NCBI GenBank assembly: GCA_020849665.1
Contig: JADLFX010000070.1
Location: 1 to 64,000 of the forward strand
DNA from: Planctomycetota bacterium
GTDB taxonomy: Bacteria > Planctomycetota > UBA1135 > UBA2386
Length of the DNA stretch: 64,000 nt
Direction of reading: 5' to 3'
Below the pieces are notes generated by a model that worked only from the letters and a program-made list of their open reading frames with translations, did no database searches and had not been told where the DNA came from. This document shows positions 15,306 to 24,812 of this stretch, in pieces. Every line of letters starts with the position of its first letter. The first letter of the stretch is position 1. Position numbers and translations under genes: made by a program.

Positions 15306-17822
15306 TCACGCGGCGTGCGCGGACCTGCGCAGCACTGTCGCGCTGGGGATACAGCAGAGCACGTACGTCGCCGCCGCGATCACGGCGACGACGGTGAATC
15401 CCAGGTGGATCGCCAGGATCAGGGCGAAGATGGAGCCCAGCACCGACGCCGCGCTGTTCGCGCCCCAGGCCCACGGGATGAGTTGCGGCGCGGCCCGCTC
15501 CACCAGCCGGATCCCCTGCGGGAAGAAGAACCCCATGACGAACGCCAGCGGGAAGATCAGGGCCAGGGAGAGGAGCACCTTCGCCGCGACGGGCAGCCGG
15601 ATCAGGCTCGAACCGAACACTCCCGGAAGGAGGTGGTTGTAGAGCAGGAGCAGCACGGCGAGCGCCAGCACCGCGGCCCGGATCCCGATGCGCCCCTCGC
15701 CGAAGAGGCGGTTGGAGGCCATCGATCCCGCGCCGCTGGACAGCAGGAACGCGAGGAGCACGACCGAGATCGCGTACACAGGGTGCCCCAGGAAGAGCGT
15801 GAAGCGCTGGATGAAGGAGATCTGCACCGCGATGTAGCCGAGGCCCAGACCCGAGAAGTAGAGGACCACCGCGCACCCCAGCGTGCGTCCGGCCCCGGCG
15901 CCGCCGCGCCGCATCCCCAGCGGCAGCAGGATCAGCAGCAGCACCAGCACGGTGAACGCGGCCGCCATCCAGAAGAGGAGCACCACCGTTCCGCCGAGGA
16001 TGCCTGGTCCGTCCAGGTCGAAGTAGTGCAGGAAGTCGGCCCAGCGGTTGAGGCCGAAGAAGAAGTAGTACGGGCGGTCGTCGGTCGTGGGCCGCACGTC
16101 GATCAGGTACCCGGCCAGGAAGGCCTCGGGATCGGCGCTGGTGACCAGCGCGTGCTCCATCGACTCGTAGCGTGGGTCGTGCACGAGGTCGCGGTAGAGC
16201 CGCACCACCGCGCCCATCTCGAGGGTCCCGGCCGCGCGCAGCTCCGCCACCCGCGCGGGAAACGGATTGGCAGGGCGCGCGCCGGCCACCTGCGCGGGCG
16301 AGTAGAGCACGGTCAGCTCGCGCTCGCGGCAGGCGCGGTCGAGGCTGGCGATCTCGGCGTCGGTGAACGGGCCGCGGCTCGCCATCAGCACGGCCTCGTT
16401 GTCCTTGCTCCTGGCGATGTAGAGGTGGCGGCGCACGTCGGTGACGCCCAGCGCGTGGAACGCGGCACGCGCGAGCCCGATCAGCCGCAGCATCTCGTTG
16501 CCGCTGTGCCGGTAGACGTAGAAGAGCCCGCGCGGATCGAGCCGACCCAGGAACTCGGTGAACGCCTCGACCGTGAACAGGTTGGCCTCGGAGAGCGCGA
16601 ACGCCGCCGAGGAGCTCGCGATCCCGGTCTGGATGAAGGTGATCGTGACGGTGTCGAAGAGTTCGTCCAGGCCGCGCGTGTAGCTGCGGCCCTCGCCCAC
16701 GACGAGCTGGTGGCGGCCGTCGGCGACCAGCGGTGCCACTCCGTAGCCCGGGTAGCGCCCGAGCGACGCGGCCACGATCCCGGGGTTGATCTCGACGCCG
16801 GTGATGCGCTCCGCGCCCTTGGCGTGCGCGAGCACCATGCCGCGGCCGCCGCCCGCGCCGATCTCCAGGTAGCGCCGGTGGCGATCCAGGACGTAGGGCA
16901 GATGCTCGAAGTCGGCGCGCGCGACGTACTCCTGCACGTGTCGGGGCGCCAGCGAGGGGATGGTGGTCTGGCAGCTCGAGTCGATGCGCACGTAGAGCGA
17001 CGACCCGTCGCGCGTGTCGAAGATCCCCAGGCGCGAGAGCTCGTTCCAGATGCGGTCGCGCTCCGGAGACTCGATCACCCAGGACTCGACGCCCGAGAGC
17101 GGGGCGCGGTGCGAGCGCACGTCCACGATGCCCAGGTCGCGGTTGGCCAGGGGCGCGGCCGTGAGCGCCGCGGTGGCCAGCGCCCCGGCCCAGGTCGCGG
17201 CGGCCCGGCCATGGGCGTGGGCGAGCAGCGTCGCCCCGGCCGCGGCGAGTGCGCCGATGGCGAAGATGCCCTGGTCGCCGCCGATCCAGCTCATCAGCGG
17301 CAGCACCAGGAGGCAGCCGATCCCGCCGCCCGCCAGGTCGGCGCCGTAGAGCCGGTGCACGCGCGCGGCGTTGGCACGCAGTACCAGTGCGATCACCAGC
17401 CCGACCAGGAAGAGGGCCGGGAGCATGAGCATGCTCGCCGCGAACACCCGACCCACCTGTGCGGTCAGCGCGGTGGCGGCCCCGCCGGGACGCGCTTGGG
17501 CGAGATGGTCCAGCGCCACCAGCCCCAGGAAGCCCGCCACCAGGGACAGCGCATAGGCGACGCTCAGCCAGGGCACGAGGCGCCGCGTGCGCTCGGGCGT
17601 GAAGAGGCGTGGCAGCACGTACACGCACACCCCGGCCGATCCGAGACCGAGGAAGGTCGTGGAGATGGCCAGGAACGCCAGCCCGGAGTTGAACAGGATC
17701 GTGAACACCCGGGTCAGGAACTGCTGCACCAGCAGCATGCTGCCGGTGGTGAGCGCGAACCCGAGATAGAGGGCGGCGCTCGAGCCTCGCGGCGCGGCCG
17801 GCGCCGCGTCATCCGGACGCAT
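15306..17822 (-). CDS. Polytopic membrane protein with central spermidine-synthase-like domain
   Basis: 838 residues. N-terminal hydrophobic helices occupy about 15-235, a soluble Rossmann-type domain about 240-590, and a second helical block about 600-825. The soluble part has a SAM/dcSAM-binding glycine loop (YLEIGAGGGRGMVLAHA), an acidic residue at the next strand end (GVEINPGIV) and a DTVTITFIQTG segment, the layout of membrane-embedded spermidine-synthase-like proteins common in environmental genomes. A polyamine-forming reaction is not established for these. The start has AGGAG 8 bases upstream. It lies 144 bp downstream of the protease operon on the same strand. Confidence 0.75.
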   Translation of the reverse strand: MRPDDAAPAAPRGSSAALYLGFALTTGSMLLVQQFLTRVFTILFNSGLAFLAISTTFLGLGSAGVCVYVLPRLFTPERTRRLVPWLSVAYALSLVAGFLGLVALDHLAQARPGGAATALTAQVGRVFAASMLMLPALFLVGLVIALVLRANAARVHRLYGADLAGGGIGCLLVLPLMSWIGGDQGIFAIGALAAAGATLLAHAHGRAAATWAGALATAALTAAPLANRDLGIVDVRSHRAPLSGVESWVIESPERDRIWNELSRLGIFDTRDGSSLYVRIDSSCQTTIPSLAPRHVQEYVARADFEHLPYVLDRHRRYLEIGAGGGRGMVLAHAKGAERITGVEINPGIVAASLGRYPGYGVAPLVADGRHQLVVGEGRSYTRGLDELFDTVTITFIQTGIASSSAAFALSEANLFTVEAFTEFLGRLDPRGLFYVYRHSGNEMLRLIGLARAAFHALGVTDVRRHLYIARSKDNEAVLMASRGPFTDAEIASLDRACRERELTVLYSPAQVAGARPANPFPARVAELRAAGTLEMGAVVRLYRDLVHDPRYESMEHALVTSADPEAFLAGYLIDVRPTTDDRPYYFFFGLNRWADFLHYFDLDGPGILGGTVVLLFWMAAAFTVLVLLLILLPLGMRRGGAGAGRTLGCAVVLYFSGLGLGYIAVQISFIQRFTLFLGHPVYAISVVLLAFLLSSGAGSMASNRLFGEGRIGIRAAVLALAVLLLLYNHLLPGVFGSSLIRLPVAAKVLLSLALIFPLAFVMGFFFPQGIRLVERAAPQLIPWAWGANSAASVLGSIFALILAIHLGFTVVAVIAAATYVLCCIPSATVLRRSAHAA

Positions 17823-17899
17823 GGCGGGGCTCCTGGATCGGACGGTTCATGGGACGTTGGGCGGCGCGCTGCGGGACGGAGGGCGGGGAAGCCTACCAC

Positions 17900-17934
17900 G
17901 GCGTCCGGGCGGGTCCGCGCATGCGGCGGACGCC
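17900..17934. terminator. Hairpin downstream of the protease operon
   Basis: GGCGTCCG (17900-17907) pairs with CGGACGCC (17927-17934), with a small CCGC/GCGG hairpin inside the loop, 33 bp after the stop of the aspartyl-protease gene. There is no clear T-tract. Confidence 0.3.
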
Positions 17935-17966
17935 ACCCAAGCCGCCGCAGCACCGCGGCCTCCGCC

Positions 17967-19250
17967 TCAGGAGAGCACGAGCCTGCCGCCGCCCAGGGTG
18001 ACACGCACGGTCATCAGCAGGTCCGCGCCGAGCACGCCGTGCACCGGGAACCCCGACGGGAACTCGCGCTCCACCACCGGCAGGTCCACGACGGCGAAAC
18101 GGGTCGCCCCCACCTGCAGCGTGACCCCGTGCACCGCGCGCACCGCGACGCCGGTTCCGCCGGGCGTGCGCACGCGCAGGAACGCCGCGCCGGCCCGCGA
18201 CTCGCCGCCAGGCAGGATGCGCAGGCCCTCCGCGGTGAGCGACGACAGGTTCGCCCCGCTGTCCAGGACGAACCAGAGCGTGCGGCCCTCGATGCGCACC
18301 GGCACGAGGAGGCAGCCGTGCGCGCGCACCACCTCGACCGCGTCGCGCGGCATCGACCCGCGCTCCAGGGCGAACGCCAGCGAGCGCCGCTCCGGATCGA
18401 GCGTGATCCGGAACCGGCCCAGGACGTCCAGGCCCACCACGCCCGCGGTGGCGACCGCAGGCCCACCCGCGAGGTCGCGCAGGCCCAGCCGTTCGTCCTC
18501 CACGACGAGCACCGGCTGCGCGCCGAGCTCGACCTGCCCCAACGAGAACGCCGGCAGGAGACCCATCTGCACCGGGAAGAGCCGCCCCGACCCGTCGCGC
18601 ACCTCTCCGGCCGCCACCACCGGCGTCACGCCCAGCTCGGCCGCCGCGCTGCGGGTCACGGTGGTGTAGGTGGCGCCGGTGTCGAGCAGGAAGGGCCGCT
18701 CCTTGTCGCCGGAACGGCACAGCAGCTGCGGCAGCGGCCCCGGCACCAGGGGCAGCTCGGCGGCGAGGTCCTCGGGTTCGCGCCGCAGGTCCGGGAGCCG
18801 CAGCGCCAGGGCACGCAAGGCGCGGCGCCGCTCGGCCTCGGGCCCCACCGCGCCTGCGAGCAGATGCGGCAGGCTCTCGGTGTAGTGCCCGTAGCGGAAC
18901 AGCAATTCCCCCAGGCGGCCGCGCACCTCCGCGGCGTCGAGGCCCTCGGGCAGCGTGGCACGACTGGCCACGCGCAGGTGTTCCGCGGCCTCCGCCCCGC
19001 GCCCGCGCATGTCGGCCACGAGCGCCGACCAGAGCAGGAGGGCACCGTCCTCGGGATGGCGCACGCGGCCCCGCGTGAGCACCTCGTCGGCCCGCCGCAC
19101 GTCCCCCTGGGCGAGGGCCTGCGTGGCACCGGTCAGGAACTCGTGCGCCTGCGTGGGCCGCGGCCGCGCGCTCTGGCAGGCCCCCGCGGCCAGGAGTGCG
19201 AGGGCCCCGCAGGCCGCCGCCGCGCCGGGTCGCCACGCGCCCGCGCGCAT
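17967..19250 (-). CDS. Lipoprotein with two retropepsin-like aspartyl protease domains
   Basis: 427 residues. The lipoprotein signal ends in LLAAGAC. Residues about 35-145 are helical and TPR-like. Two aspartyl-protease half-domains follow: the first has FLLDTGATYT near residue 190 and a hydrophobic VVGLDVLG flap-strand partner, the second has FVLDSGANLSS near residue 329 and GVLGADLL. Each resembles a single retropepsin-like unit, so the two may pair within one chain as in pepsin. The start overlaps the preceding gene's stop (TGATG), making this the last gene of a five-gene operon. Site of action: outside the cytoplasmic membrane. Confidence 0.85.
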   Translation of the reverse strand: MRAGAWRPGAAAACGALALLAAGACQSARPRPTQAHEFLTGATQALAQGDVRRADEVLTRGRVRHPEDGALLLWSALVADMRGRGAEAAEHLRVASRATLPEGLDAAEVRGRLGELLFRYGHYTESLPHLLAGAVGPEAERRRALRALALRLPDLRREPEDLAAELPLVPGPLPQLLCRSGDKERPFLLDTGATYTTVTRSAAAELGVTPVVAAGEVRDGSGRLFPVQMGLLPAFSLGQVELGAQPVLVVEDERLGLRDLAGGPAVATAGVVGLDVLGRFRITLDPERRSLAFALERGSMPRDAVEVVRAHGCLLVPVRIEGRTLWFVLDSGANLSSLTAEGLRILPGGESRAGAAFLRVRTPGGTGVAVRAVHGVTLQVGATRFAVVDLPVVEREFPSGFPVHGVLGADLLMTVRVTLGGGRLVLS

Positions 19251-21952
19251 CAGTTGGTCTGGACCGTGAACGAGGTGCTCGACCACGCGTCCACGCGCCG
19301 CTCCGCGGCGTTGATCCCCACATAGTGCGTCATGGTGGACGAGTACGGATCGCGGTTGCGCGCGAACGGACCGGCCGCGACGCGGACGGCCGTGACCGTG
19401 AGGGTCCACGTGCGCCCGGGGATCAAGGGCATGGCGTGCTCGGCCGGCAGGCGGAAGAAGGTGAAGGTCTCCACGTCGTTGGGCACGAACGCGGTCCACT
19501 CCCGCACCTCGTCGCCGACCACGTTGCGCATCTGCACCAGGAGGTAGAGCGTGCCGGCCGGCACGGCGAAACGCACCGTGAACCCGTTGCTCGACACGGT
19601 CGCGCCGGGCGCCGGTTCCAGCACGGGCGGCGGGGCGAGGAAGCCGCCGGCGCTGGTGTCCTGGCCGACGACGTCCAGGACCGCCTTCTGGGTGATCGTG
19701 CGCCCGCCGCTGAGAGCCGAGCCGCCCAGAGCGACCCAGTGGCGGCCCCCCGCCAGGCTGCCGGCCAGGGCGGGCAGGGTGAGGGTGACGTCGTCTCCGG
19801 CGGCGGAGTGGTTGCCGCCCACGCCGCGCGCCACGTCCACCACGCGCCCCGCCGCGGTCTGCACCGCGAGATCGAAGCGCAGGTCGGCCGGGGCCAGCGC
19901 CAGGTCCAGGCCACGCAGCGCTCCGCGCACGAGGTGCGGGGTGTCGCAGTTCTGCGTCAGGGGGAGGTCCAGCTGGTTCGCCACGCCCTGGGCCGGCGCG
20001 AGGTCGGCGGCGAAGCCGAAGCGCTCCAGCGTGAAGATCGGCCCGCTGGTCGTGCCCTCGGTGGCAGACAGGTTGCCGAGCGGCGCCGGCACGCCGATCG
20101 CGTAGAGCACGCCGCCGAACGCCGGGTCCAGGGGCTTCGGCACGCGCCCCATCATGCTGCGTCCGGCGAACACCTCGTCGTACCAGTCCTCCAGCGTGAT
20201 GCGCCGCGTGGCCTGCACGCCGCGCGTGGTACCGGCGCCGCCGATCAGCATGCCGCGGTAGAGACCATGGCGGTCGAACGCGCCCAGGTCGTTGCGCAGC
20301 GCGCGCGCCACCGGCACCTCGATCCGGCCGGTGTCGAAGTCGGTGGCGGTGAACGAGCTCACGACGGTACGCCCCTCGCCCTTGGTGGCGGCGCTCGCGG
20401 TCACCGCGTCGCGCAGCTCCAGATCGATCACCACGCGGCCGTCGCGCTGGGTGTACCCGATGAACTCGGGCGGACCGCTGCGCCCGCCGCGCGACACCGG
20501 GATCCCCTCGAGCGGGCCTTCGCCCACGCTGTCCACCACGTAGGTCGAGGTGCCGCGGTACGAGCTGGTGTAGTAGTCGATCTCCTGGGCGAAGAGACGC
20601 ACGTCGGTGTTCAGGTCCTCGGGCTTCACCACCGCGAACCCCTGCACGAGGTAGCCGCGGATGTCGCTGGACGGGCTGGTGCTGATCTGGGCCTGGTCGC
20701 CGACCTCGACGTCCTCGAACTCGGCGATCGCCAGGTCGTCGCCCACCGACACGCGCGCGACGCGCCCGTAGACGCTGTTGGTGCGGATCCGCCGTCCCGG
20801 CGCGCGCTCGCCTTCCTGGAGGTGCAGGGTGCGCAGGATGCTGGACCGGTGGACATCGAAGTCCAGCAGACCCAGGTCGAGGGCGGACCCGGGTGGATAC
20901 GGGATCGTGCGCCGCACGGGCAGCCAGTTGCGTCCGCCGTCCAGTTCCAGGCTGAGCGTGCGCGGCGCCCCCGACGCGTCGACGAGGGGCACGTCCTCCA
21001 GGACGAACCGTCCGTCGTCGCGCGCGCGGGTCCGCGCCTCGCCGAGCGAGACGAGCGCGCCCGCCACCGCCTCGCGCCCGCCCCGTGGATCGGGCAGGTT
21101 GGCCAGCTGGCCGGTCACGGTGGCGGTGACGGACACGGCGGTGGCGAACACGTAGAGGCCGCCGCCGGCCACGGTGCCGGTGGGCGCCTCGATGCGCGTC
21201 GCGGCGGGATCGGCCACGCCGGTACCCGCGAGGCCCCAGACGCCGGATGCCGGGTCCAGGCGGAACAGCGAAGCGGTCCCGCTCGCGGGCAGGCCCAGGT
21301 CGTTGGGGACCGAGAGCGCGGCACCGGGCGCGAACCCCGTGCCGGCGGGGTCCACCAGGATGGCGCGGCTCTTCAGCCATGCCCCCGAGGTCGGGGCCGG
21401 CAGGGTGCCCGGCACGTGCTGCGTGGCCAGGGCACCGAGGCGGAGCGTCACCGCGGACGCGCTCCCCGTGTCCACGACGGTGCCCGCCGCCAGGGTCAGC
21501 ACCGCGCCGGAGATCGCCGAGTCGTCCAGCGTGGTCGTGGCACCCACCGCCCCCGGCAGAAGCGTGCGCGTGGCGCTGGCGGCGGTGTTCGGGAGGTGCA
21601 GCACGTACGGCAGTTCGTCGCCATCGGGCATGGCGGCCAGCACGGCGTAGCCGACCAGCCGGTCGCCGGCGCTCGCCGTGGCGCAGCTGGCGTCGGCGCG
21701 CAGGACGCGGTTGCCGCCGGGACGGATCAGGAAGCGCCCGCGCCCTCCGCCACCCGTGGCCGCGCTCTCGGCGAAGCCGTCGATCGTGAGCCGCACGTTG
21801 GCCGCCGCCCGCCCCAGGTCGTCGCGCACCAGCACGCGGTAGTCCGCCGTGGGCAGGCGGGGCAGGTCGGGCCCGATGTCCGAGCCGCTGCCGGCGTCGC
21901 ACGCGGCGAGCGCCGCGAGCGCCGCGAGCAGAGTCGTCGTGGCGCGCATCAT
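19250..21952 (-). CDS. Large secreted lipoprotein of unknown function
   Basis: 900 residues. The lipoprotein signal is MMRATTTLLAALAALAAC. The rest is beta-rich with several stretches resembling carboxypeptidase-regulatory or Big-like modules: ADYRVLVRDDLGRAAANV near the N-terminus, VAGALVSLGEARTRARDDG near 310, and a final Ig-like region with PPPVLEPAPGATVSSNG. No enzymatic motif is recognised. The ATG overlaps the M28 stop (ATGA) and its own stop overlaps the next ATG, so its expression is coupled to two proteases. It could be a surface scaffold or a substrate-binding partner. Confidence 0.8.
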   Translation of the reverse strand: MMRATTTLLAALAALAACDAGSGSDIGPDLPRLPTADYRVLVRDDLGRAAANVRLTIDGFAESAATGGGGRGRFLIRPGGNRVLRADASCATASAGDRLVGYAVLAAMPDGDELPYVLHLPNTAASATRTLLPGAVGATTTLDDSAISGAVLTLAAGTVVDTGSASAVTLRLGALATQHVPGTLPAPTSGAWLKSRAILVDPAGTGFAPGAALSVPNDLGLPASGTASLFRLDPASGVWGLAGTGVADPAATRIEAPTGTVAGGGLYVFATAVSVTATVTGQLANLPDPRGGREAVAGALVSLGEARTRARDDGRFVLEDVPLVDASGAPRTLSLELDGGRNWLPVRRTIPYPPGSALDLGLLDFDVHRSSILRTLHLQEGERAPGRRIRTNSVYGRVARVSVGDDLAIAEFEDVEVGDQAQISTSPSSDIRGYLVQGFAVVKPEDLNTDVRLFAQEIDYYTSSYRGTSTYVVDSVGEGPLEGIPVSRGGRSGPPEFIGYTQRDGRVVIDLELRDAVTASAATKGEGRTVVSSFTATDFDTGRIEVPVARALRNDLGAFDRHGLYRGMLIGGAGTTRGVQATRRITLEDWYDEVFAGRSMMGRVPKPLDPAFGGVLYAIGVPAPLGNLSATEGTTSGPIFTLERFGFAADLAPAQGVANQLDLPLTQNCDTPHLVRGALRGLDLALAPADLRFDLAVQTAAGRVVDVARGVGGNHSAAGDDVTLTLPALAGSLAGGRHWVALGGSALSGGRTITQKAVLDVVGQDTSAGGFLAPPPVLEPAPGATVSSNGFTVRFAVPAGTLYLLVQMRNVVGDEVREWTAFVPNDVETFTFFRLPAEHAMPLIPGRTWTLTVTAVRVAAGPFARNRDPYSSTMTHYVGINAAERRVDAWSSTSFTVQTN

Positions 21953-23274
21953 CCCCCGCTCCTGCGCCCCGCGGGCCGTTGCTCGACCGCGTCGGGCTCG
22001 GGTGGCACCGCGGCGCGGGAGCGGGCGCCGTCGGCGCCGATCGCGCGCACCCCCACGACGTGGTCGTCCAGGAGGACGTCGGCCAGGGTCGCGCGCGCTT
22101 CCTGGCCCTCGGCGGCCGGGACCGTGCGCGCCACCTCCCAGTCGGGCGAGGTGGTGAGCCGGGCCAGCAGCTCGTAGCCCGCGGCGCCGGGCACGGCCTG
22201 CCAGCGCAGCAGCGTGTCGTAGCGCGTGCGCGAGCCGCTGGCCTGGACGCTGGCCGGCGGTGGCGGCGCCGCCGCCAGCTCGGCCAGGGTGGCCACGTTC
22301 ACCGCGCAGACCCGCGCCAGGTACGCGGCGTCGACGAAATCCGGCGTGTCGCCGTAGCGCTTGCCGTCCTGCTCGCGCACCGTCTGGTGCTGGCGCGCGT
22401 AGTCCTCACGCGCCTCGGTAAAGCGCACGGCCGGAAACCCCTGCTGGTGGAAGGGCCGGTGGTCCCCGCCGCGGCCGTAGCGGTCGCCGCGCAGCACCAT
22501 GCGCAGCTCGAAGCCGGGCACGTGGCTGCGGGTGGCGTGCGTGGCGGCACGCGCGAGGCTGCGTCCCGGCGAGTCGTTGCCGCGTGGCGCGTAGCTGAAC
22601 ACGCGCAGGTACTCGTCGCGCTTCTTCCCGTCCATGCCCAGCGTGTTGCCGACGATGTCGTTGGTGATCATCCCGTCCACGCGCGCTCCGGCCTTGGCCA
22701 GGGCCTCCGCGTGGGCGGTGGAGCCGAGCAACCCCATCTCCTCGCCGTCGTAGGCGACGAACACCACGGTGGCGGCGAAGCGCTCGCGCGCCATCACGCG
22801 GCACGCCTCCAGCATCACCGCCGTGCCCGAGCCGTCGTCGTTGGCGCCGGGGGCGGGCGTCTCGGAGTCGCGGTTGTCGCTGCAGATCGAGTCGTAGTGG
22901 CCCCCGACGACGTAGATCCGCTCCGGGTCCTGCGTGCCGGGCAGCGTGGCCACCACGTTGGTGACGGTCACCTCGCGCCCGAGGCGCGTGCTGAACACGG
23001 TGAAGCTCTGGCGTTCGACCTGCAGCCGGCCGTCGCCGCACGCGCGCAGGCGCTGCTCGAGGTACGCGACCGCTCCGGGCTTGCCCGGCCGCCCCGGCCG
23101 CGATTCTGCCAGGACGTGGCGCGAGCCCATGTCCACGAGCGCGCGCACGCTCCCGGCGAGCTCGTCGGCCTGGATCCGGCCGAGCATCGTGCGGATCCGC
23201 TCCGCGATCGGCGCGGGAGCCGCCGGCGGGGCCGGATCCTGGAGCACCAGCAGGAGGCAGAGCGAGGTCAGCAC
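21949..23274 (-). CDS. M28 family zinc aminopeptidase, exported
   Basis: 441 residues from a GTG that overlaps the gpmI stop by 7 bases and yields a short signal (MLTSLCLLLVLQ). The M28 di-zinc ligand set is complete: GGHYDS (His, Asp nearby), PGANDDGSG (bridging Asp), YDGEEMG (catalytic Glu and ligand Glu), MITNDIVG (Asp) and DHRPFHQQGFPAV (His). The C-terminal 100 residues look like a fibronectin-III-type domain (RYDTLLRWQAVPGAAGYELL). It is expected to act on peptides in the periplasm or outside the cell. Confidence 0.9.
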   Translation of the reverse strand: MLTSLCLLLVLQDPAPPAAPAPIAERIRTMLGRIQADELAGSVRALVDMGSRHVLAESRPGRPGKPGAVAYLEQRLRACGDGRLQVERQSFTVFSTRLGREVTVTNVVATLPGTQDPERIYVVGGHYDSICSDNRDSETPAPGANDDGSGTAVMLEACRVMARERFAATVVFVAYDGEEMGLLGSTAHAEALAKAGARVDGMITNDIVGNTLGMDGKKRDEYLRVFSYAPRGNDSPGRSLARAATHATRSHVPGFELRMVLRGDRYGRGGDHRPFHQQGFPAVRFTEAREDYARQHQTVREQDGKRYGDTPDFVDAAYLARVCAVNVATLAELAAAPPPPASVQASGSRTRYDTLLRWQAVPGAAGYELLARLTTSPDWEVARTVPAAEGQEARATLADVLLDDHVVGVRAIGADGARSRAAVPPEPDAVEQRPAGRRSGG

Positions 23275-24812
23275 AGGAGGTCGACTCCTTCCATCGCGGG
23301 ATCGGGCTTCAGGCCGAGAAAGGGCAGGAGCGTGGTCGCCACGTCGCAGAGCCGCCCGCCGGGTCGCAAGCGCCGGTTGCGCACGTCGTCGCCCACCACC
23401 AGGAGCGGCACCGGGTTGGTGGTGTGCGCGGTGTGCGGCTGCCCGGTCTCGGGATCGACCATCATCTCGCAGTTGCCGTGGTCGGCGGTGATGAGCAGGT
23501 GGCCGCCGCGCGCCAGCACCGCCGGCACGATCCGGGCCAGGCACGCGTCCAGGGTGCGCACCGCCTGCACCGCGGCCGGCAGCACGCCGGTGTGCCCCAC
23601 CATGTCGGCGTTGGCGAAGTTGAGCACGGTGAGCGCCGGAGGGTCCGTGGCGAAGCGCTGCAGGAGCCGGTCGGTGACCAGCTCGGCCGACATCGCCGGC
23701 TGCAGGTCGTAGGTGGCCACCTTGGGGCTCGGCACCAGCACGCGGTTCTCGCCGGGCAGTTCGCGCTCGTCGCCGCCGGAGAAGAAGAACGTCACGTGGG
23801 CGTACTTCTCGGTCTCGGCGATGCGCAGCTGCGAGAGCCCCGCCTTGCTGACCAGCTCGGGCAGGATGCCGGTGAGCAGCTGCGGCGCGAACGCCACGGG
23901 GCAGGGGAAGTCGTCGCGGTAGCGGGTCAGCGTCGTGAACAGCACCTTGGGCCAGCGCGTCCGGGGGAAGCCGGCGAACGACGCACTGGTGAACGCCTCC
24001 GTGAGCTCGCGGGCGCGGTCGGCCCGGAAGTTGAAGAAGAGCACCGAGTCGCCGTCGCGGATCCGGCCCCGTTCGGGGTCGCCGACCACGGTCGCCTGGA
24101 CGAACTCGTCCCCCTCGTTGCGCGCGTAGGCGTCGCGCACCGCCGCGAGCGCGCTCGCGGCGCGCAGGCCCAGGCCCTGCGTGAGGCACTCGTACGCCTT
24201 GGCCACCCGCTCCCAGCGCTTGTCGCGGTCCATCGCGTAGTAGCGCCCCACGACCGTGCCGATCCGGCCGACGCCGAGCGCCGCCATCCTGGCCTCGATC
24301 GCCGACAGGAAGCCCTCGGCCGAGCGCGGCGGGGTGTCGCGCCCGTCGAGGAATGCGTGCAGCACCACGCGCTCGCCGGCGAGCCCCTGGGCCTTGGCCA
24401 GCTCCAGCAGCGCTGCGAGGTGCTGGTCCGAGCTGTGCACGCCGCCGTCGCTGCACAGGCCGAGGAGGTGCAGCGTGCCGCCGCCGCGCACCGCGTGCTG
24501 GGCCGCACCGACCAGGGCCTGGTTGCGGGCGAACTCGCCGCGGCGGATGGCGCGGTCGATGCGGGTGATCTCCTGCCACACCACGCGCCCCGCGCCGAGG
24601 TTGAGGTGGCCCACCTCGCTGTTGCCCATGAGTCCCACCGGCAGGCCGACGTCTTCGCCGCTGCACACCAGGGTGGTGGAGGGATAGCGTTGGCGCAGGT
24701 CCTGGTAGCAGCGCGGCTCGGCCAGGGTGATCGCGTTCGCCGGTCCGGCCGGCGCCTCGCCGAATCCGTCGAGGACGATCAGCACCACGGGCGCGGGCAT
24801 GGGACGGGTCAT
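23268..24812 (-). CDS. gpmI: 2,3-bisphosphoglycerate-independent phosphoglycerate mutase
   Basis: 514 residues, the normal length. It interconverts 3- and 2-phosphoglycerate in glycolysis. Family hallmarks: LIVLDGFG (Asp15), GLMGNSEVGH with the catalytic Ser65, CSDGGVHS, FLDGRDTPP, FNFRADRARE, and the second metal site NFANADMVGHTG and ITADHGNCE. The start overlaps the upstream stop (ATGA). Its position between a folate-linked cyclodeaminase and an exported peptidase is unusual for a glycolytic gene. Confidence 0.97.
   Translation of the reverse strand: MTRPMPAPVVLIVLDGFGEAPAGPANAITLAEPRCYQDLRQRYPSTTLVCSGEDVGLPVGLMGNSEVGHLNLGAGRVVWQEITRIDRAIRRGEFARNQALVGAAQHAVRGGGTLHLLGLCSDGGVHSSDQHLAALLELAKAQGLAGERVVLHAFLDGRDTPPRSAEGFLSAIEARMAALGVGRIGTVVGRYYAMDRDKRWERVAKAYECLTQGLGLRAASALAAVRDAYARNEGDEFVQATVVGDPERGRIRDGDSVLFFNFRADRARELTEAFTSASFAGFPRTRWPKVLFTTLTRYRDDFPCPVAFAPQLLTGILPELVSKAGLSQLRIAETEKYAHVTFFFSGGDERELPGENRVLVPSPKVATYDLQPAMSAELVTDRLLQRFATDPPALTVLNFANADMVGHTGVLPAAVQAVRTLDACLARIVPAVLARGGHLLITADHGNCEMMVDPETGQPHTAHTTNPVPLLVVGDDVRNRRLRPGGRLCDVATTLLPFLGLKPDPAMEGVDLLC

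Noticed and set aside
14556..19325. A plus-strand open frame of nearly 1600 codons.
   Set aside because: Antisense to the c554-like, spermidine-synthase-like and aspartyl-protease genes; Arg/Gln/Glu/His shadow composition with no domain.
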